From: Agapanthus africanus
Lineage: Eukaryota > Streptophyta > Magnoliopsida > Asparagales > Amaryllidaceae
Assembly (NCBI GenBank): GCA_030015575.1
Contig: CM057338.1
Coordinates: forward strand, 775,447,864-775,511,863
Direction of reading: 5' to 3'
Length of the DNA: 64,000 nt
Each line of letters begins with the position of its first letter. The first letter of the stretch is position 1. Positions 46,291-57,422 of the stretch are shown here, in pieces. The notes beneath the pieces were generated by a model, which did no database searches, was not told where the DNA came from, and saw nothing but the letters and a program-made list of their open reading frames with translations. Both the position numbers and the translations under genes were made by a program.

Positions 46291-47640
46291 GAATTGTCTT
46301 TATGCGGAGGGACACTAATTTCCCCGCAAGTTGAGAGGAATCGAGAGATTCTCGCAAAGGCACTGATTTCCTTGCGGGTCGAAACGAATCGAGAGGTTCT
46401 CGCCAAGGACGCTAATTTCCCTGTCATGGAACTGGGAGCTTTGCTGTGGCTCCACTTTGCTGACGTTGTATATTCCTGTAGAGACACTGATTTCTCTGCG
46501 GGTCGGCACGAATCGAGATGTTCTCGTCAAGGACACTGATTTTCCTGAATCGAGGTATTTGCCAAGGACACTGATTTCCCTTGAGTTGAGACGAATCGAG
46601 GTATTCCTGCAAAGACGCTCATTTCCTGCGGGTCGACGCGAATCGAGATGTTCTCGTCAAGGACGCTGATTTCCATGAATCGAGGTATTCGCCAAGGATA
46701 CTGATTTCCCTGGAGTTGAAACGAATCGAGGTATTCCTGCAAAGACACTGATTTCTCTGCAGGTCGACACGGATTGAGGTGATTTCTTCAAGGACGCTGA
46801 TTTCCCTGAATCGAGGAGGTTGCCAAGGACACTGATTTCCCTGGAGTCAAAACGAATCAAGGTATTCCTGCAAAGACACTGATTTCTTTGCGGGTCGACG
46901 CGAATCGAGATGCTCTCGTCAAGGACACTGATTTTCCTGAATCGAGGTTTTTGCAAAGGACACTGATTTCCCTGGGGTTGAGAAGAATCGAGGTATTCCT
47001 GCAAAGACGCTGATTTCTCTGTGGGTCGATGCGAATCGAGATGCTCCCATCAAGGACGCTGATTTCCCTGAATCGAGGAGGTTACCAAGGACACTGATTT
47101 CCTCGGAGTTGAAACGAATCGAGGTATTCCTGCAAAGACGCTGATTTCTCTGCGGGTCGACGCGAATCGAGATGCTCTCGTCAAGGACGCTGATTTCCCT
47201 GAATTGAGGAGGTTGCCAAGGATACTGATTTTCTCGGAGTTGAAACGAATCGAGGTATTCCTGCAAAGACGCTGATTTCTCTGCCGGTCGATGCGAATCG
47301 AGATGCTCTCGTCAAGGACGCTGATTTCCCTGAATCGAGGAGGTTGCCAAGGACACTGATTTCCCTGGGGTTGAGACGAATCGAGATATTCCTGCAAAGA
47401 CACTGATTTCTCTGCGGGCTGACGTGAATCGAGGTGCTCTCATCAAGGACACTGATTTCCCTGAATCGAGGTTTTGCCAAGGAAACTGATTTCTTTGGAG
47501 TTGAGACGAATCGAGGTATTCCTGCAAAGATACTGATTTCTCTGCAGGTCAGCGCGAATCGAGATGCTCTCGTCAAGGACGCTGATTTCCCTGAATCGAG
47601 GTTTTTGCCAAGGACACTGATTTCCTTGGGGTTGGTTGAC
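46290..47640 (-). repeat. 131-bp tandem array, about 10 copies
   Basis: GAATCGAGGTATTCCTGCAA recurs at about 46591, 46722, 46853, 46984, 47115, 47246, 47377 and 47508, a period of 131 bp. Since 131 is not a multiple of three, overlapping minus-strand open frames rotate from unit to unit; they are products of the repeat and not genes. Confidence 0.93.
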
Positions 47641-48470
47641 TTGTTTCTGAGACAGAGCGTTGATCCGGCGGGGAAGTCATTGGTTGACTCTAGGTTGTCT
47701 GTGGACCGTAGAGTTTTGGAACTAGGATTTGCCGTGGTTCCGATTGATGGTGTAACATCTGTGTCCTGCTGGAATGAGGAGGCACATCGTTGTTGGTCTC
47801 CAGGCTGTAGATGTGGCCATTGAGATTTGGAACTAGGGACTTTGCCATGGCTCCGTTTCGTTGCGACTCTGAGGTCGGTTGTTGACGTCACGTCTGCATC
47901 TGGTTGGAGTGAGGAGAAACGCCCTTGGTGATCTCTAGGCTGTCTGTGAACCGTCGAGATTTGGAACTAGGGGACTTTGCCATGGTTCCATTGTTTTGAC
48001 CCTGGGGTCGTTTGTTGACGTCGCATCTGCATCCTGCTGGAGTAAGGAGAAACGCCGTTGGTGATCTCTAGGCTGTCTGTGAACCGTCGAGATTTGGAAC
48101 TAGGGGACTTTGCCATGGTTCCGTTGTTTTGACCCCAAGGTCGTTTGTTGACGTCGCATCTGCATCTTGCTGGAGTAAGGAGAAACGCCGTTGGTGATCT
48201 CTAGGCTGTCTGTGAACCATTGAGATTTGGAACTAGGGGACTTTCCCGTGGCTCCGTTTGTTGATATTGCGTCTGCATCCGATTGGAGGGAGGAAGAACG
48301 CCGGTGTTGATCTCTAAGTTGTCGATGTTGACGTCGAGACCCTGAAGCTAGGGATCTTCCTTCGCTTCGTTTGTTGACATTGTGTCTGCAATATTGCGAC
48401 GAATGTCGAGATTGTCTCTAGGTTGTCTATGAACCGTCGAGATTTGGCTTCGCTTCGACAAAGCCTGGTG
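47640..48470 (-). repeat. About 132-bp tandem array with AACTAGGGGACTTTGCC
   Basis: CTAGGCTGTCTGTGAACC...GAGATTTGGAACTAGGG recurs near 47825, 47950, 48082 and 48214 at about 132 bp. Different sequence from the preceding array but nearly the same period. Confidence 0.85.
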
Positions 48471-48589
48471 GGACGATATGGTTCCCTTCTTGTTTGTGCC
48501 CATGGATTGTATACAGGGGTCAATGTGACCTCACCTGCAGGGCAAAATTTTTATTTATATATATATATTTTTCTTTCCGCGATGCTCTA

Positions 48590-48800
48590 TCATTTCAGCT
48601 TTTATATCGCGAAGGTCGCGATTGCCCAATCATTTCGGCTATTTTTCGTTATGCCCGATCATTTCGGATATTTATTCTATTTTTACTCGCTGTTTTTTAT
48701 TGCGAGTTGCCCAATCATTTCGGCTATTTTGCATGCATGCATTTTTACTTGCTGATTTTGTTTGCAAGCTGCCCCATCATTTCGGCTATTTCGTATGCAT
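48590..48800. repeat. Short tandem repeats with ATCATTTCGGCTATTT
   Basis: The motif CCCAATCATTTCGGCTATTT occurs near 48627, 48652 (variant), 48711 and 48773, the last two about 61 bp apart. Confidence 0.75.
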
Positions 48801-48949
48801 GTGTGGCTCGCTGGCTTTTCGCTGCAAGCTTGGAATTAGTCACCGATTTCAGCATCAGTATCGCTACAACTGAGATATTGCCAGGAGTGAATCATCATTT
48901 GCCTCTGTCGATGTCGAACAAAGGTGGCTTTACGAACAGGGTTAGGGTC

Positions 48950-49490
48950 CTGTCGACTAAGGCTTTTAACTTCATGAGCCGTAAGGGTCTCATAAAGAAT
49001 TTCTCCCTGCGAGTCGTGAGGATCTCGTAGATGCGTTTTTCCTTAGGAATCGTGAGGACTCCTAAGTATATGTTCTCTTATAAGTCGTAAGGATCTTATA
49101 AGGGTGTTTTCTCCTTATAAGTCGAGAGGACTCACAAGGGTTGTTCATCGTGCAAACATATCCCTAGTCGCGGATGGGATTTTGTTAGGGAAATGTTTAT
49201 TCGCGCCCGTGGATTGTATACAAGGGTCAATATTGAGCCATTGTAGGGCAGTATCGGAGGTTGTGGGGACTGCTTAAGAACAGGTTCAGATCCCTGTAGC
49301 TTAAGACTTTTGAATCTTATGAGTCGTGAGGGTCTCATAAGAGGGTTCTCCTTACGAGTTGTGAGGATCTCGCAAGCGTAATTTCTCCTTAGGGATCATG
49401 GGGATCCCTAAGTGTGTTGCTCCCTTATGAGTCTTAAGGATCTCACGCAGGCGGTTTCTCCTTACAAAGTCGAGAGGACCTTGCAAGTGT
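48950..49490 (-). repeat. Dispersed units of about 55 bp (second block)
   Basis: Same CGTGAGGATCTCGTA and ATGAGCCGTAAGGGTCTCAT words as at 45790-46290, with degenerate spacing. Confidence 0.7.
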
Positions 49491-49495
49491 ATTTT

Positions 49496-49760
49496 AACGA
49501 GATTGCGCCCTTTCGGGTTTTCACAAAACTCGCCGGTAGCCCTGCTGTTTTTACCCACGGAGCCCTTTCGGGTTTTCATCCGTGCCCATTTCGCTTATGG
49601 ACATACCATTTTCTTTTTTTTTATTTTAACGAGATTGCGCCCCTTCGGGTTTTCACAAAACTCGCCGGTAGCCCTGCTGTTTTTACTCACGGAGCCCTTT
49701 CGGGTTTTCATCCGTACCCATTTTGCTTATGGACATACCGTTTTTTTTACCACATTAGCC
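49496..49760 (-). repeat. Two 132-bp direct repeats next to gag
   Basis: AACGAGATTGCGCC starts at 49496 and 49628, and the 132-bp units are nearly identical (TTCGGGTTTTCACAAAACTC, TTTCATCCGT). Again the 132-bp period. Confidence 0.9.
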
Positions 49761-49789
49761 TGAGAATGTCGTGGGTTGGTAGTATTTTA

Positions 49790-49930
49790 ACGACGTTTCG
49801 GTTATTTGCAAGTTTTAGGACATTGCGGTCCGTTGTTAGTTTAGAGACATTTCAGTCCTTTGCAAGTTTTAGGACATTGCGGTCCGCCGTTGCCGTATTT
49901 GAGGCGAATTTCTAGTTTACGGACTTTTCG
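49790..49930 (-). repeat. 24-bp subunit block near the gag 3' end
   Basis: AGTTTTAGGACATTGCGGTCC and relatives repeat about every 24-26 bp, the same subunit family as the array at 43360-43840, and run into the last gag codons. Confidence 0.75.
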
Positions 49931-51411
49931 GTCCACGGGGCTTTCTCTATGAATGAGCACGATGCCCCCGGCATGTCCATCTTTTTCGGAGCATGTGGTT
50001 GTGGCGGGTTCACCTTCCAATTTTCAGACAACGCGAATTTGCCTTGCTGGTATTGGTCTTCAACCCAATTTTTGAAGACGTAGCAATCTTCGAGTGGATG
50101 GCCCAATACTCGATGGTAGGGGCAGTAATTAGGATCGTCGACGTCGTTCGGTTGCAGTGGGTGTCTCGACTCTGGTAGAGTAATGAGCCCATTGCGCATT
50201 GCCAGTTCGAACAGTCTCCTTGTTTTATCTCGGGGAAACGAGTAAGGACGTCTCAGCTTCTCATCGAGGGATTGCCGCTTGTTGCTTTGGCGAACAACCG
50301 CTTTCGGGCCACTTGGTTGTTGTCGAGCGTTGGTGACAAAGGTTGCTTTCCCTTTGCCCTTTTTGTTGCGGGAGTCCGGCTTTGGAGGAGACGGTCTGTG
50401 ACCCATCTGGTCCATCTGGGCCAGCTTGTCGATTAAATCTTGGAACGTAGTCGGTTTGAAGAACATCATGAACCGTGAAATAGTTGCATGAGAGTCTAGA
50501 GTGCCCACGAACATGCCTATCGCAGGCGCTTCTTCGATGCGCTGCTCGCACTTCGACCATAGATTCCGCCACCGTATTGCATACTGAACCCATGTTTCCC
50601 CTGGCTTCACTCGGGCATTGATCAACGCCGTTATTGGGGTGCGTCCGCTAGTGCTCGCAAATCGCTGGGTGAACAATAACTCCATTTCTGTGAAAGTCAT
50701 GACGGAGTCATTTGGGAGTTCGGAGTACCACTCAAATGCCATCTCCGATAAGCTGCCGACGAATTGGCAGAGCAGAAGCTTATTATCGCCACTGGTGTTG
50801 CCACAAAGAGCTCTGAACTGGGCGACGTGCTGGTGGGGATTGCTCGTCCCCTTATACACGTGAAATTTCGGGATCGTATAGCCCGGCGGGTATTTTATCT
50901 GATCATACCAGCCTGGATACGGTCGCCCAGTCTTCATGACCTGGCCAGCCACTTCATTTGCCTGGTGAACTCGTATTTGTTGAGCAATATAATCATCCAG
51001 GGCGGTCTTGGAGATAGTTTCCTCTTTGGCTGTTGAAAGAGCCGGAGGTGGATTTGATGTTTCTCCTCTGTCATCTTCAATAATGATCGGAGGGTCTTCG
51101 GCTGGAGGATCCGGCTGTATCATCATCCCGACCATGTCTTGGAAGAGAAGTGCCGTTCGCTTTATGTTAGCCGCTTGCTCCGCAGCTTCTTTGTCCTTCT
51201 TTTCGAGCATTCTCCGAAGGAATTCAGCATCAGTCTCGTGTTCGTGACGTTGTTCCGATGATGCCTCCGGGCTTTCTTTTGGCCCGGTGAGTGCGGCCAT
51301 TGCAGTCAGCATCTCCTGGAGTTTCTGTTGTTGCTGTTCCTGAGCCTTTGTGATGGATCGGGTGAGTGGTCGGTGGCCGGTAGTGTAAGTGCACGGCGGC
51401 GCCCCGGCCAT
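49912..51411 (-). CDS. gag: Intact retrotransposon Gag of element F
   Basis: A 499-residue frame with no interruption. Residues 20-90 are Gln/Glu/Lys-rich and likely coiled coil; 100-130 are Pro/acidic linker; about 175-335 read as the Retrotrans_gag capsid core (YPPGYTIPKFHVYKGTSNPHQHV, FEWYSELP, FTQRF, RWRNLWSKCEQRI); 340-385 are basic. A zinc-knuckle-like motif at 430-443 is CX2HX4HX4C (C430, H433, H438, C443), so the usual second cysteine is histidine. It would package element RNA in the cytoplasm. The ATG at 51411 lies only two bases from the D boundary, so its leader has been separated by D. No polymerase frame follows. The open frame suggests recent activity or selection. Confidence 0.88.
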   Translation of the reverse strand: MAGAPPCTYTTGHRPLTRSITKAQEQQQQKLQEMLTAMAALTGPKESPEASSEQRHEHETDAEFLRRMLEKKDKEAAEQAANIKRTALLFQDMVGMMIQPDPPAEDPPIIIEDDRGETSNPPPALSTAKEETISKTALDDYIAQQIRVHQANEVAGQVMKTGRPYPGWYDQIKYPPGYTIPKFHVYKGTSNPHQHVAQFRALCGNTSGDNKLLLCQFVGSLSEMAFEWYSELPNDSVMTFTEMELLFTQRFASTSGRTPITALINARVKPGETWVQYAIRWRNLWSKCEQRIEEAPAIGMFVGTLDSHATISRFMMFFKPTTFQDLIDKLAQMDQMGHRPSPPKPDSRNKKGKGKATFVTNARQQPSGPKAVVRQSNKRQSLDEKLRRPYSFPRDKTRRLFELAMRNGLITLPESRHPLQPNDVDDPNYCPYHRVLGHPLEDCYVFKNWVEDQYQQGKFALSENWKVNPPQPHAPKKMDMPGASCSFIEKAPWTEKSVN

Positions 51412-51412
51412 C

Positions 51413-53475
51413 TGAACGAGGCCAAAATGCGGAAACGATACTTTTACAAAACTTGTAAACCGGCACCACCGCGCACTATAAACCCGGATCGGGCCATTAA
51501 TCTAATCCTAGCTAACTAGAGAAGGGGTAGAGAGATATACCGAGCGATCTGTGTCCTTCGGTCTTCTCGTCGTCATCCCGATCTCCCCGCGGAATCTCCG
51601 GTCTTCACCTCCTCGCCGGAAGGGCACCACATCGCCGGGTTCTTTTACGGGCTCCCACCTCTGGACCGAGGCAACTCGGGCATGAAGTTGGCGAGTCGAC
51701 GTGTCCAAGAATGCTGTAGGATAGTGTAGAACTCTTTTGTCTCAATGGGGTTAAAGAAGTTGCCATATGAATGTGGAGGAAGAGTAGTAAGCTTTTTAGA
51801 TGAACTAGAGGATTTTGTGGCAAGCAAAATGGATCAATTTCTCTCCTTCAATTTTTGGACAGCCCCCTCAAAGTGGCCGGCCTCATGCAAGGAGAGTGAG
51901 AGAGAGAGTGGATCAATCATCCAAGAAAAAATGATTGATCATCAGTCAAAAAGCAAGCCACACTCCCTCATCATAACCAATCCAATCAAGCAAAAGTCAA
52001 GTAATGATGAACATAGAAGTCAAGGGATGGTGGAACCATCATGAAGCAACAATATACAAAGACCACCCTCCACAATGCTAATTTTCACAATTGCAAATAA
52101 GCCCTCCTCCACCAATTTTCAGCCGAGAAAAGAAACAAAGGAAAATGGCCGAAACGGAAAGCAAACTGGCAACTTCAAAAAACTGATCCCGTAATAAATT
52201 ACAGGAAAACCCCGTGACTGTATATACATACCCGCATTTGTATTGCGACCGAATACAAATGCAATGAGACAAACTCTACACTATACAATACTAGGATCCG
52301 GCTTAAACCAAAGCCCGCTAGTATTATCCATCCGATCATGATCCGTGCAATACCGCACGTATATGATCGAACCCTGCCATATCTCCATACGACCTCTACA
52401 GCGTTTCGCCTGAAACTTGAGAAAACGGTCTGTGGGGGACTCTAAAGACTCGTCAATACTTTGGTTGTTGATTTAACCACTAGCACGTCAGAGGTATTAG
52501 CCATACGTAACGGGCTACCAGGTATTGACCAAAAGGGACGTCGATGAGCGAACTCATCCTGACACCCTACTGAGCCTGTCAGTGACAATATCCGTACAGT
52601 CCGGTCCGTTTTTCTATGAGCATCGCATGGCGGGCCTAGGGGGTTGGTAAAAGTCATACCCCCAAAAGCGGTACAAGTCGTGTAGGAGTGTAGCCCAGAA
52701 CACCCTGAGATACTACTGGAATACCTACCAGTAAATCTCCTGCCTTGGCCAAGGACTTCGTGTAATGGCTCTCCTAAACACAGCGCGACCTCACCCCCAA
52801 TACCGGGAGAGACGAACCCCTGCAGATCCGCTCACTGCCTCCATGTGGCTCGGGACTGTATCCAACTAAAACCTGTTTGCACGTCTCCTTTGAGCGTGGT
52901 AGGGTAGTAATCAAAGTACAGTGGGAACTCACACGAGACAAATGACGATCTCAGGTCGATAAACTAACCCGTACACATGTCACCAGGGAACTGCTATCTG
53001 ACGTCTGGTATAAGACCAACTAGCATGTTCCCGGCGAGTCCTGTCCGGTGTACTCATAACCCAATGAGCACCTGTATACATCTTAGGTGAACCAACTGAC
53101 ACCAATGGCTTGTGAGACCGGCCACCGCCCCTCGTCGGGGTCTCGACTGTATACACTAGTCTACTCTGGAGTATTGATGCCCTGTCTCGAAACTCCCACG
53201 ACTAGGGACCTTTTAAGTATATGCTTATAGACTACCAGCTCCCACGTATATGATCGCCATCATACTACTGGCTGTCAAGCAAGAATCCTAAGAGCTCTAT
53301 CAACGCGCAATAGTGACCTGTAAGGTCACCTAAAGCAGTACACGATGATAAAGATAAACCAGATAGCATACTATCATCTTGAGTAAGACTATTCTAACGG
53401 TATAGGTCCTCTCTCAATCATTGCAATTACATGCTTGTGATCCAATAATTGACTCTGAGGGCACTATCTCCAACA
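51413..53475 (-). repeat. 3' LTR of D (about 2.06 kb)
   Basis: Minus strand begins TGTTGGAGATAGTGCCCTC at 53475. U3 blocks match G and X (TCTACTCTGGAGTATTGATG at 53159, ACCGGGAGAGACGAA at 52802). The R-U5 part near 51540-51600 matches G near 58010. The left end is set at TGAACGAGG (51413) because homology to G persists to about 51425; it could be off by some tens of bases. Confidence 0.7.
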
Positions 53476-53490
53476 ATGTCCCACTTGCAC
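53476..53490 (-). other. Polypurine tract of D
   Basis: Minus strand GTGCAAGTGGGACAT next to TGTTGGAG, matching the G tract. Confidence 0.8.
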
Positions 53491-56400
53491 TCAAGGCTAA
53501 TTATTGCGATGTCGCATACTCACAGCCCGTGTGATACCGAACACCCAACTCCTCTACTAATCAGTCTCACAAAACCTGTTTGCGAAACTAATGCGTTCGA
53601 GGAATAGCCTCAGTGAGTGGATCCACCCTAATGTTTCTTTCTATATCTCTCTTTATCTCAAGTTCGCGGAGAAAGCCATCTCCCGAAATGAGCAATACCT
53701 GTCTTAGAGTATGTCTGGATATCTGATGGGACCTAGTTCATAAATGAACTCCAAATCCAAACTTTTTAGACTGTATCGTCAACTGAACTTAATCAGTATC
53801 CTACGCCATGCCTCCCTCAGTATCCACCTGGACCACCTGTCCAAAATACTGCCCCTCGTCAGAGGGAAAACTATAACTCTGACAGTCACTCTGTCATCCA
53901 TGTCACCTTGGAAGCCTGGAATGATAACTGTCTCCCGAATGAGGCTGTCGTTATCATATCCCTAGAACATCCACTTATGTTCTAAACTGCTTCCGAATGT
54001 TCCTCCAGGATTGGATCAATATCGGCTTATTGCATCTACTGCAAAAACAATATCTGGTGTGGTACTTGACATCTCATGATTGACTCAATTTCCTAAGCAA
54101 GTGATCTGCCAATCATGCACATCCCTCTCCATTTTAGTCTATAAGACACATTTAGAGAGGGTGACTCCACCACCTACAGGTAGACTACCGTGCCTGGAGT
54201 CGTCCATTCTAAATACTTTTAGAATGCTGTCTAAGTACCCAGATTGGGAAACCACCCAAATCTAGATCTAAAACCATAGATCTAGTGACCAGAATGTCTG
54301 ATATAATATCCAAGTCCTATGTGGAGAAATCACTGTGTGACAACCAAAGTATAACCGACCGCAATATAGGAACTTCACTTCCTACTCTGTGTATATCATC
54401 CAAATACCAGGACATCACACCCTACTACCTTCTTAACAGATCCATCCTCTATTCTGATGAAGTCAAACCTATGACTGTCACATCAGAAATAGATGATCTA
54501 TCTCCGCTATATCTGCTTTACTCTATAAATAGAAATAAGCCACTTGTCCACTATGCTTCCGCTGCTCTCACTGACCATGACAACCCTCTGGCAGAGTCAT
54601 ATAAACGTACACTTCTAAAGCTAGTTTAGAACGACGCTATACTCATCCTCCTGCCGGGTCTCACAGTCTGGAACAACAGCAATGGCAAGTCTGGGTAAAC
54701 AAGAACCTCCCTGTCACCGTCCTTGAGGCTACCGGAGTACCTCTCGGGTGTCTGAGGTTACCCACCATATCTGCGGAGTGGCCAATGGAATGTCAAGTCA
54801 GATTGAATCTTAAGGTTCTTATCAAATTTTCAGTAATCGTTTGCGGTTCTGGAATCACTTCCAGTTCTACCATACTCCCACTACTTTTTCTGAAAAAATC
54901 CATTTTTATTAAAACTGTGGCGAGTCGAGAACAATATCACTATTGATCTTCCAGATGGTAGAAAATCAACCCTCGTCATAGCCCGGGTCAACCCACAAAC
55001 AGCCATTACAGAAACGTGCCTTGAGTTATCCAGAGTCTGGTTTTAAGCATAAGCCGGACAATTCCCCGTACCCTAACAATGTCAAGATATGAACTGTTCT
55101 ATATCCAATACAGAAACAGAGGCACTGATTTAATTGAACCAGATTCAAATCATGCAGCTGTCTCCAGTGCATGTCAACTAAATGGAAAGTGGCCGATCAG
55201 CGTTACTCAACTTAAGAATGCATCCAGATATGAGTAACCTGAAAGAGAAACAAGTTCTCTTAATCATTACTATCAACTGAATACCATACATAAGTATCTA
55301 CATCTTCGATCACCCTAAAGAATCCCGATACTTGCAACACCTGGTTCTCTACTTTATCCACATACCTATAACTTCTCAAAACTTGGACCCTGTGTTTCTA
55401 CGAAACACCTGTCTAAAAACTAGAGAAGTCATAAGTAAACCGAATATAGTACGAGAACCAACCCCTCTGTCCTCATGGACGCTGGACAACATATAATACT
55501 CTGCATAAGTCCCTTGAGTCTAATAACACATTCCCTGTGTGTCGTAGGTTAAAAACTGTACTTATGGTTAAGAAGAATTACACCGCTGTTTAATGCTCCT
55601 TACCTAACCATCCACTGATATAGGTAAATGTCATGGACATAATTTCAAAAAGTTATATCTCACTCTATAAAAATAGACATACAGATATATCAATTTGAAA
55701 TTGGTGGATAACAGCGGATATTCAAAACCAAATATTTTCCGTCCGGCAAACAGCCCAGGTGACTTCCTCAAATATCACCAATTACAACGAATTCCGATAT
55801 AATGAGGATGATCACCTAATTCCCAATAACTTACTGCTACTCATCATCTGTAAAACCATACAGATGTGAGAATCATACCTGGTAAATACATACCCTGGAG
55901 CAAGGGCTAATTGGGAAATCAGTTTTCTTTTAACAGTACACAGTGAAACTGAAACATTGAAATGTTTCGTAAGGGTATCCGGGTATTCCTAGTAATGCCT
56001 CTTCCATTATCAGATTCACAACTGTAACCGTATATTTCTTTGCCATCTCTCCAAATCCCTTTATATGTCTTTAGTCATTACCTTCTGTACACCCTCTTAG
56101 GCTAAATGGTTTTCTTCCTTCCCTACCTTTCGGCACCAGCCTATGGTTTGGAAGAAGACTATCCAATAAGCATAATGGGTATACTGTCCTAATCCTAGAA
56201 ACACTCGCAATGCGAGAGAAGGTGAAGATAAAAGACAACCGAATAAACCTTATTCCTATTTCTCCTGAACCAGAATTCATCCCCGAAGTGGAACAAGTTC
56301 CTTTCGAGTTTGTATATAACCATACGATGCAGTATCCAAATAAACTGTGGATCTTCGTAGTGATACGGAGTGTTCTGGAGAAATACAAAGGTGATTTAGG

Positions 56401-56900
56401 ATTGGCGAAGAAATACTTGGTTTGGTCGTGAATAGCAGTCGCCGTTTACTTTGCCCTCTTACTAATCCCTTTATTTGTCTTAACTTAATATCTTCTGTAC
56501 ACCATCGTTATGCTAATTAGTTTTCTTCATTCCCCACCGTTCGGCACCAGCCTAAGGTTTGGAAGAAGACTATCCAATTTGCGTAATAGGTCTACTATCT
56601 CCTAAACCAAGGAGTACTCGCAACCTGAGAGAAGGTAAAAGGAAAAGACAACTGAATAGTCCTATTCGTTTTCTCCAGAACCGGAAACCATCCTCGAATA
56701 AATTCCTTCGAGTTCGTATATAACCATACGATAGTTTTGTCCAATGGAAGTGGACGTTCGTAGTAATACGGGGTGTCCTGGAGAAAAGGGTAAAAGTAGG
56801 AGTGGTAATGAGGTTTGCAACTCTGACAATCCGAAAACCGGTGTTTTAAGAAGGTTCGGTTAATCTTGGTCACTGAGTCATGGTCTAGGGTCGGGTCATG
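53491..56900 (-). pseudogene. Degenerate copia gag-pol of element D
   Basis: Follows G gag-pol in order. Near 53725 the TCTGATGGGACCTAG block matches the RNase H end of G (59932); 54395-54406 keeps a YLDD-like codon set where G has YVDD; 54840-54900 matches the integrase-RT linker of G (61478-61540). No frame longer than about 115 codons survives, and those seen on the + strand are antisense shadows. The gag half is compressed and contains a 410-bp tandem duplication. Non-functional. Confidence 0.8.
56057..56880 (-). repeat. Tandem duplication of about 410 bp in D
   Basis: CCCTTTATATGTCTT...CGGCACCAGCCTATGGTTTGG (from 56057) returns as CCCTTTATTTGTCTT...CGGCACCAGCCTAAGGTTTGG (from about 56468). 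Both copies include GAAGAAGACTATCCAAT and ATATAACCATACGAT. They have diverged by several indels, so the duplication is old. Confidence 0.85.
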
Positions 56901-57084
56901 GTCGCTGCCAAAGAGAGAGAGAAAAGAAACACTCAGCGTGCACTCTGACCTAGATCAGAATGGTTATCAATTTATCTAATTTGGAAACCTCCCACTGTAC
57001 CGTCAAATTCTCCTCCAAACCTGAAAGAAGAATTAGTCGGGATCACCCGAGGAGTAAACCAACTCATCAGTGGGAATCGGGATC

Positions 57085-57420
57085 CAACTATCATCGCATG
57101 ATAACGTGATGGAATCCGCTCACGTTATCACACTCCAGAAGGTATGCGCATATCTGGCAAGTTTCAGTTTCTTTAGAAACTCCCGATGTGATTTTTGCCC
57201 CATGCTCTTATGATCTTGACTAAGGCCAACAAATCATAAGTCACATGTCAAGTTCTACCCGTCATTGTCTAGGTTAATTTGAACCCACCCGTACAAGCCC
57301 TTGACTAGGGCCAACAAGGCTATACGACTGTCCCAAACCAATGCATCTATCTATGCAGCAGAAAGGTAACAAGCAGCTACCATACACTATGCCTTGACTA
57401 AGGCCAACAAACATAGCATA
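57085..57420. other. D leader with a cluster of hairpins
   Basis: 57099-57130: arms TGATAACGTGA/TCACGTTATCA, 10-nt loop. About 57168-57184: AGTTTC/GAAACT. Then three hairpins share the loop CTTGACTAAGGCCAACAA (starts 57215, 57300 with one change, 57393) but have different stems: CTTATGAT/ATCATAAG; AGCC/GGCT extended by CGTA/TACG; CTATG/CATAG. Constant loop with complementary changes in stems suggests selected RNA folds. Confidence 0.85.
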
Positions 57421-57422
57421 AA

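Larger units (their letters stand above)
42788..51412 (-). mobile_element. Element F: gag-only LTR retrotransposon with tandem-repeat 3' region (5' end outside window)
   Basis: Minus strand: gag 51411-49912, then about 6.8 kb of non-coding tandem repeats, a polypurine tract 43067-43053 and a short 3' LTR 43052-42788. The GCGAT at 42783-42787 is a candidate target duplication. No polymerase follows gag, which fits the TR-GAG class of non-autonomous elements. A repeat-rich 3' region is known from Tat/Ogre-group gypsy elements, but the lineage of F is not certain. Its 5' LTR is cut off by element D. Confidence 0.72.
51413..57422 (-). mobile_element. Element D: decayed copia retrotransposon (5' end outside window)
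   Basis: Minus strand: leader 57422-56900, degenerate gag-pol 56900-53476, polypurine tract, and 3' LTR 53475 to about 51413. Sequence and order follow element G throughout but with many indels and no long frame. Its interior is cut by an X-type LTR at 57423. It sits just upstream of the F gag. The left LTR boundary is estimated. Confidence 0.75.

Noticed and set aside
46657..47891. Chain of overlapping minus-strand frames up to 236 codons
   Set aside because: They shift by 131 bp with the tandem array and encode only the repeat in rotating frames.
46290..48470. Regular repeats resembling a CRISPR array
   Set aside because: Whole 131-132-bp units repeat, with no short identical repeats separated by unique spacers, and the context is a plant retrotransposon.
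53744..54629. Plus-strand frames in element D
   Set aside because: They are antisense to the decayed reverse transcriptase; the same antisense frames exist opposite the intact gene in G.
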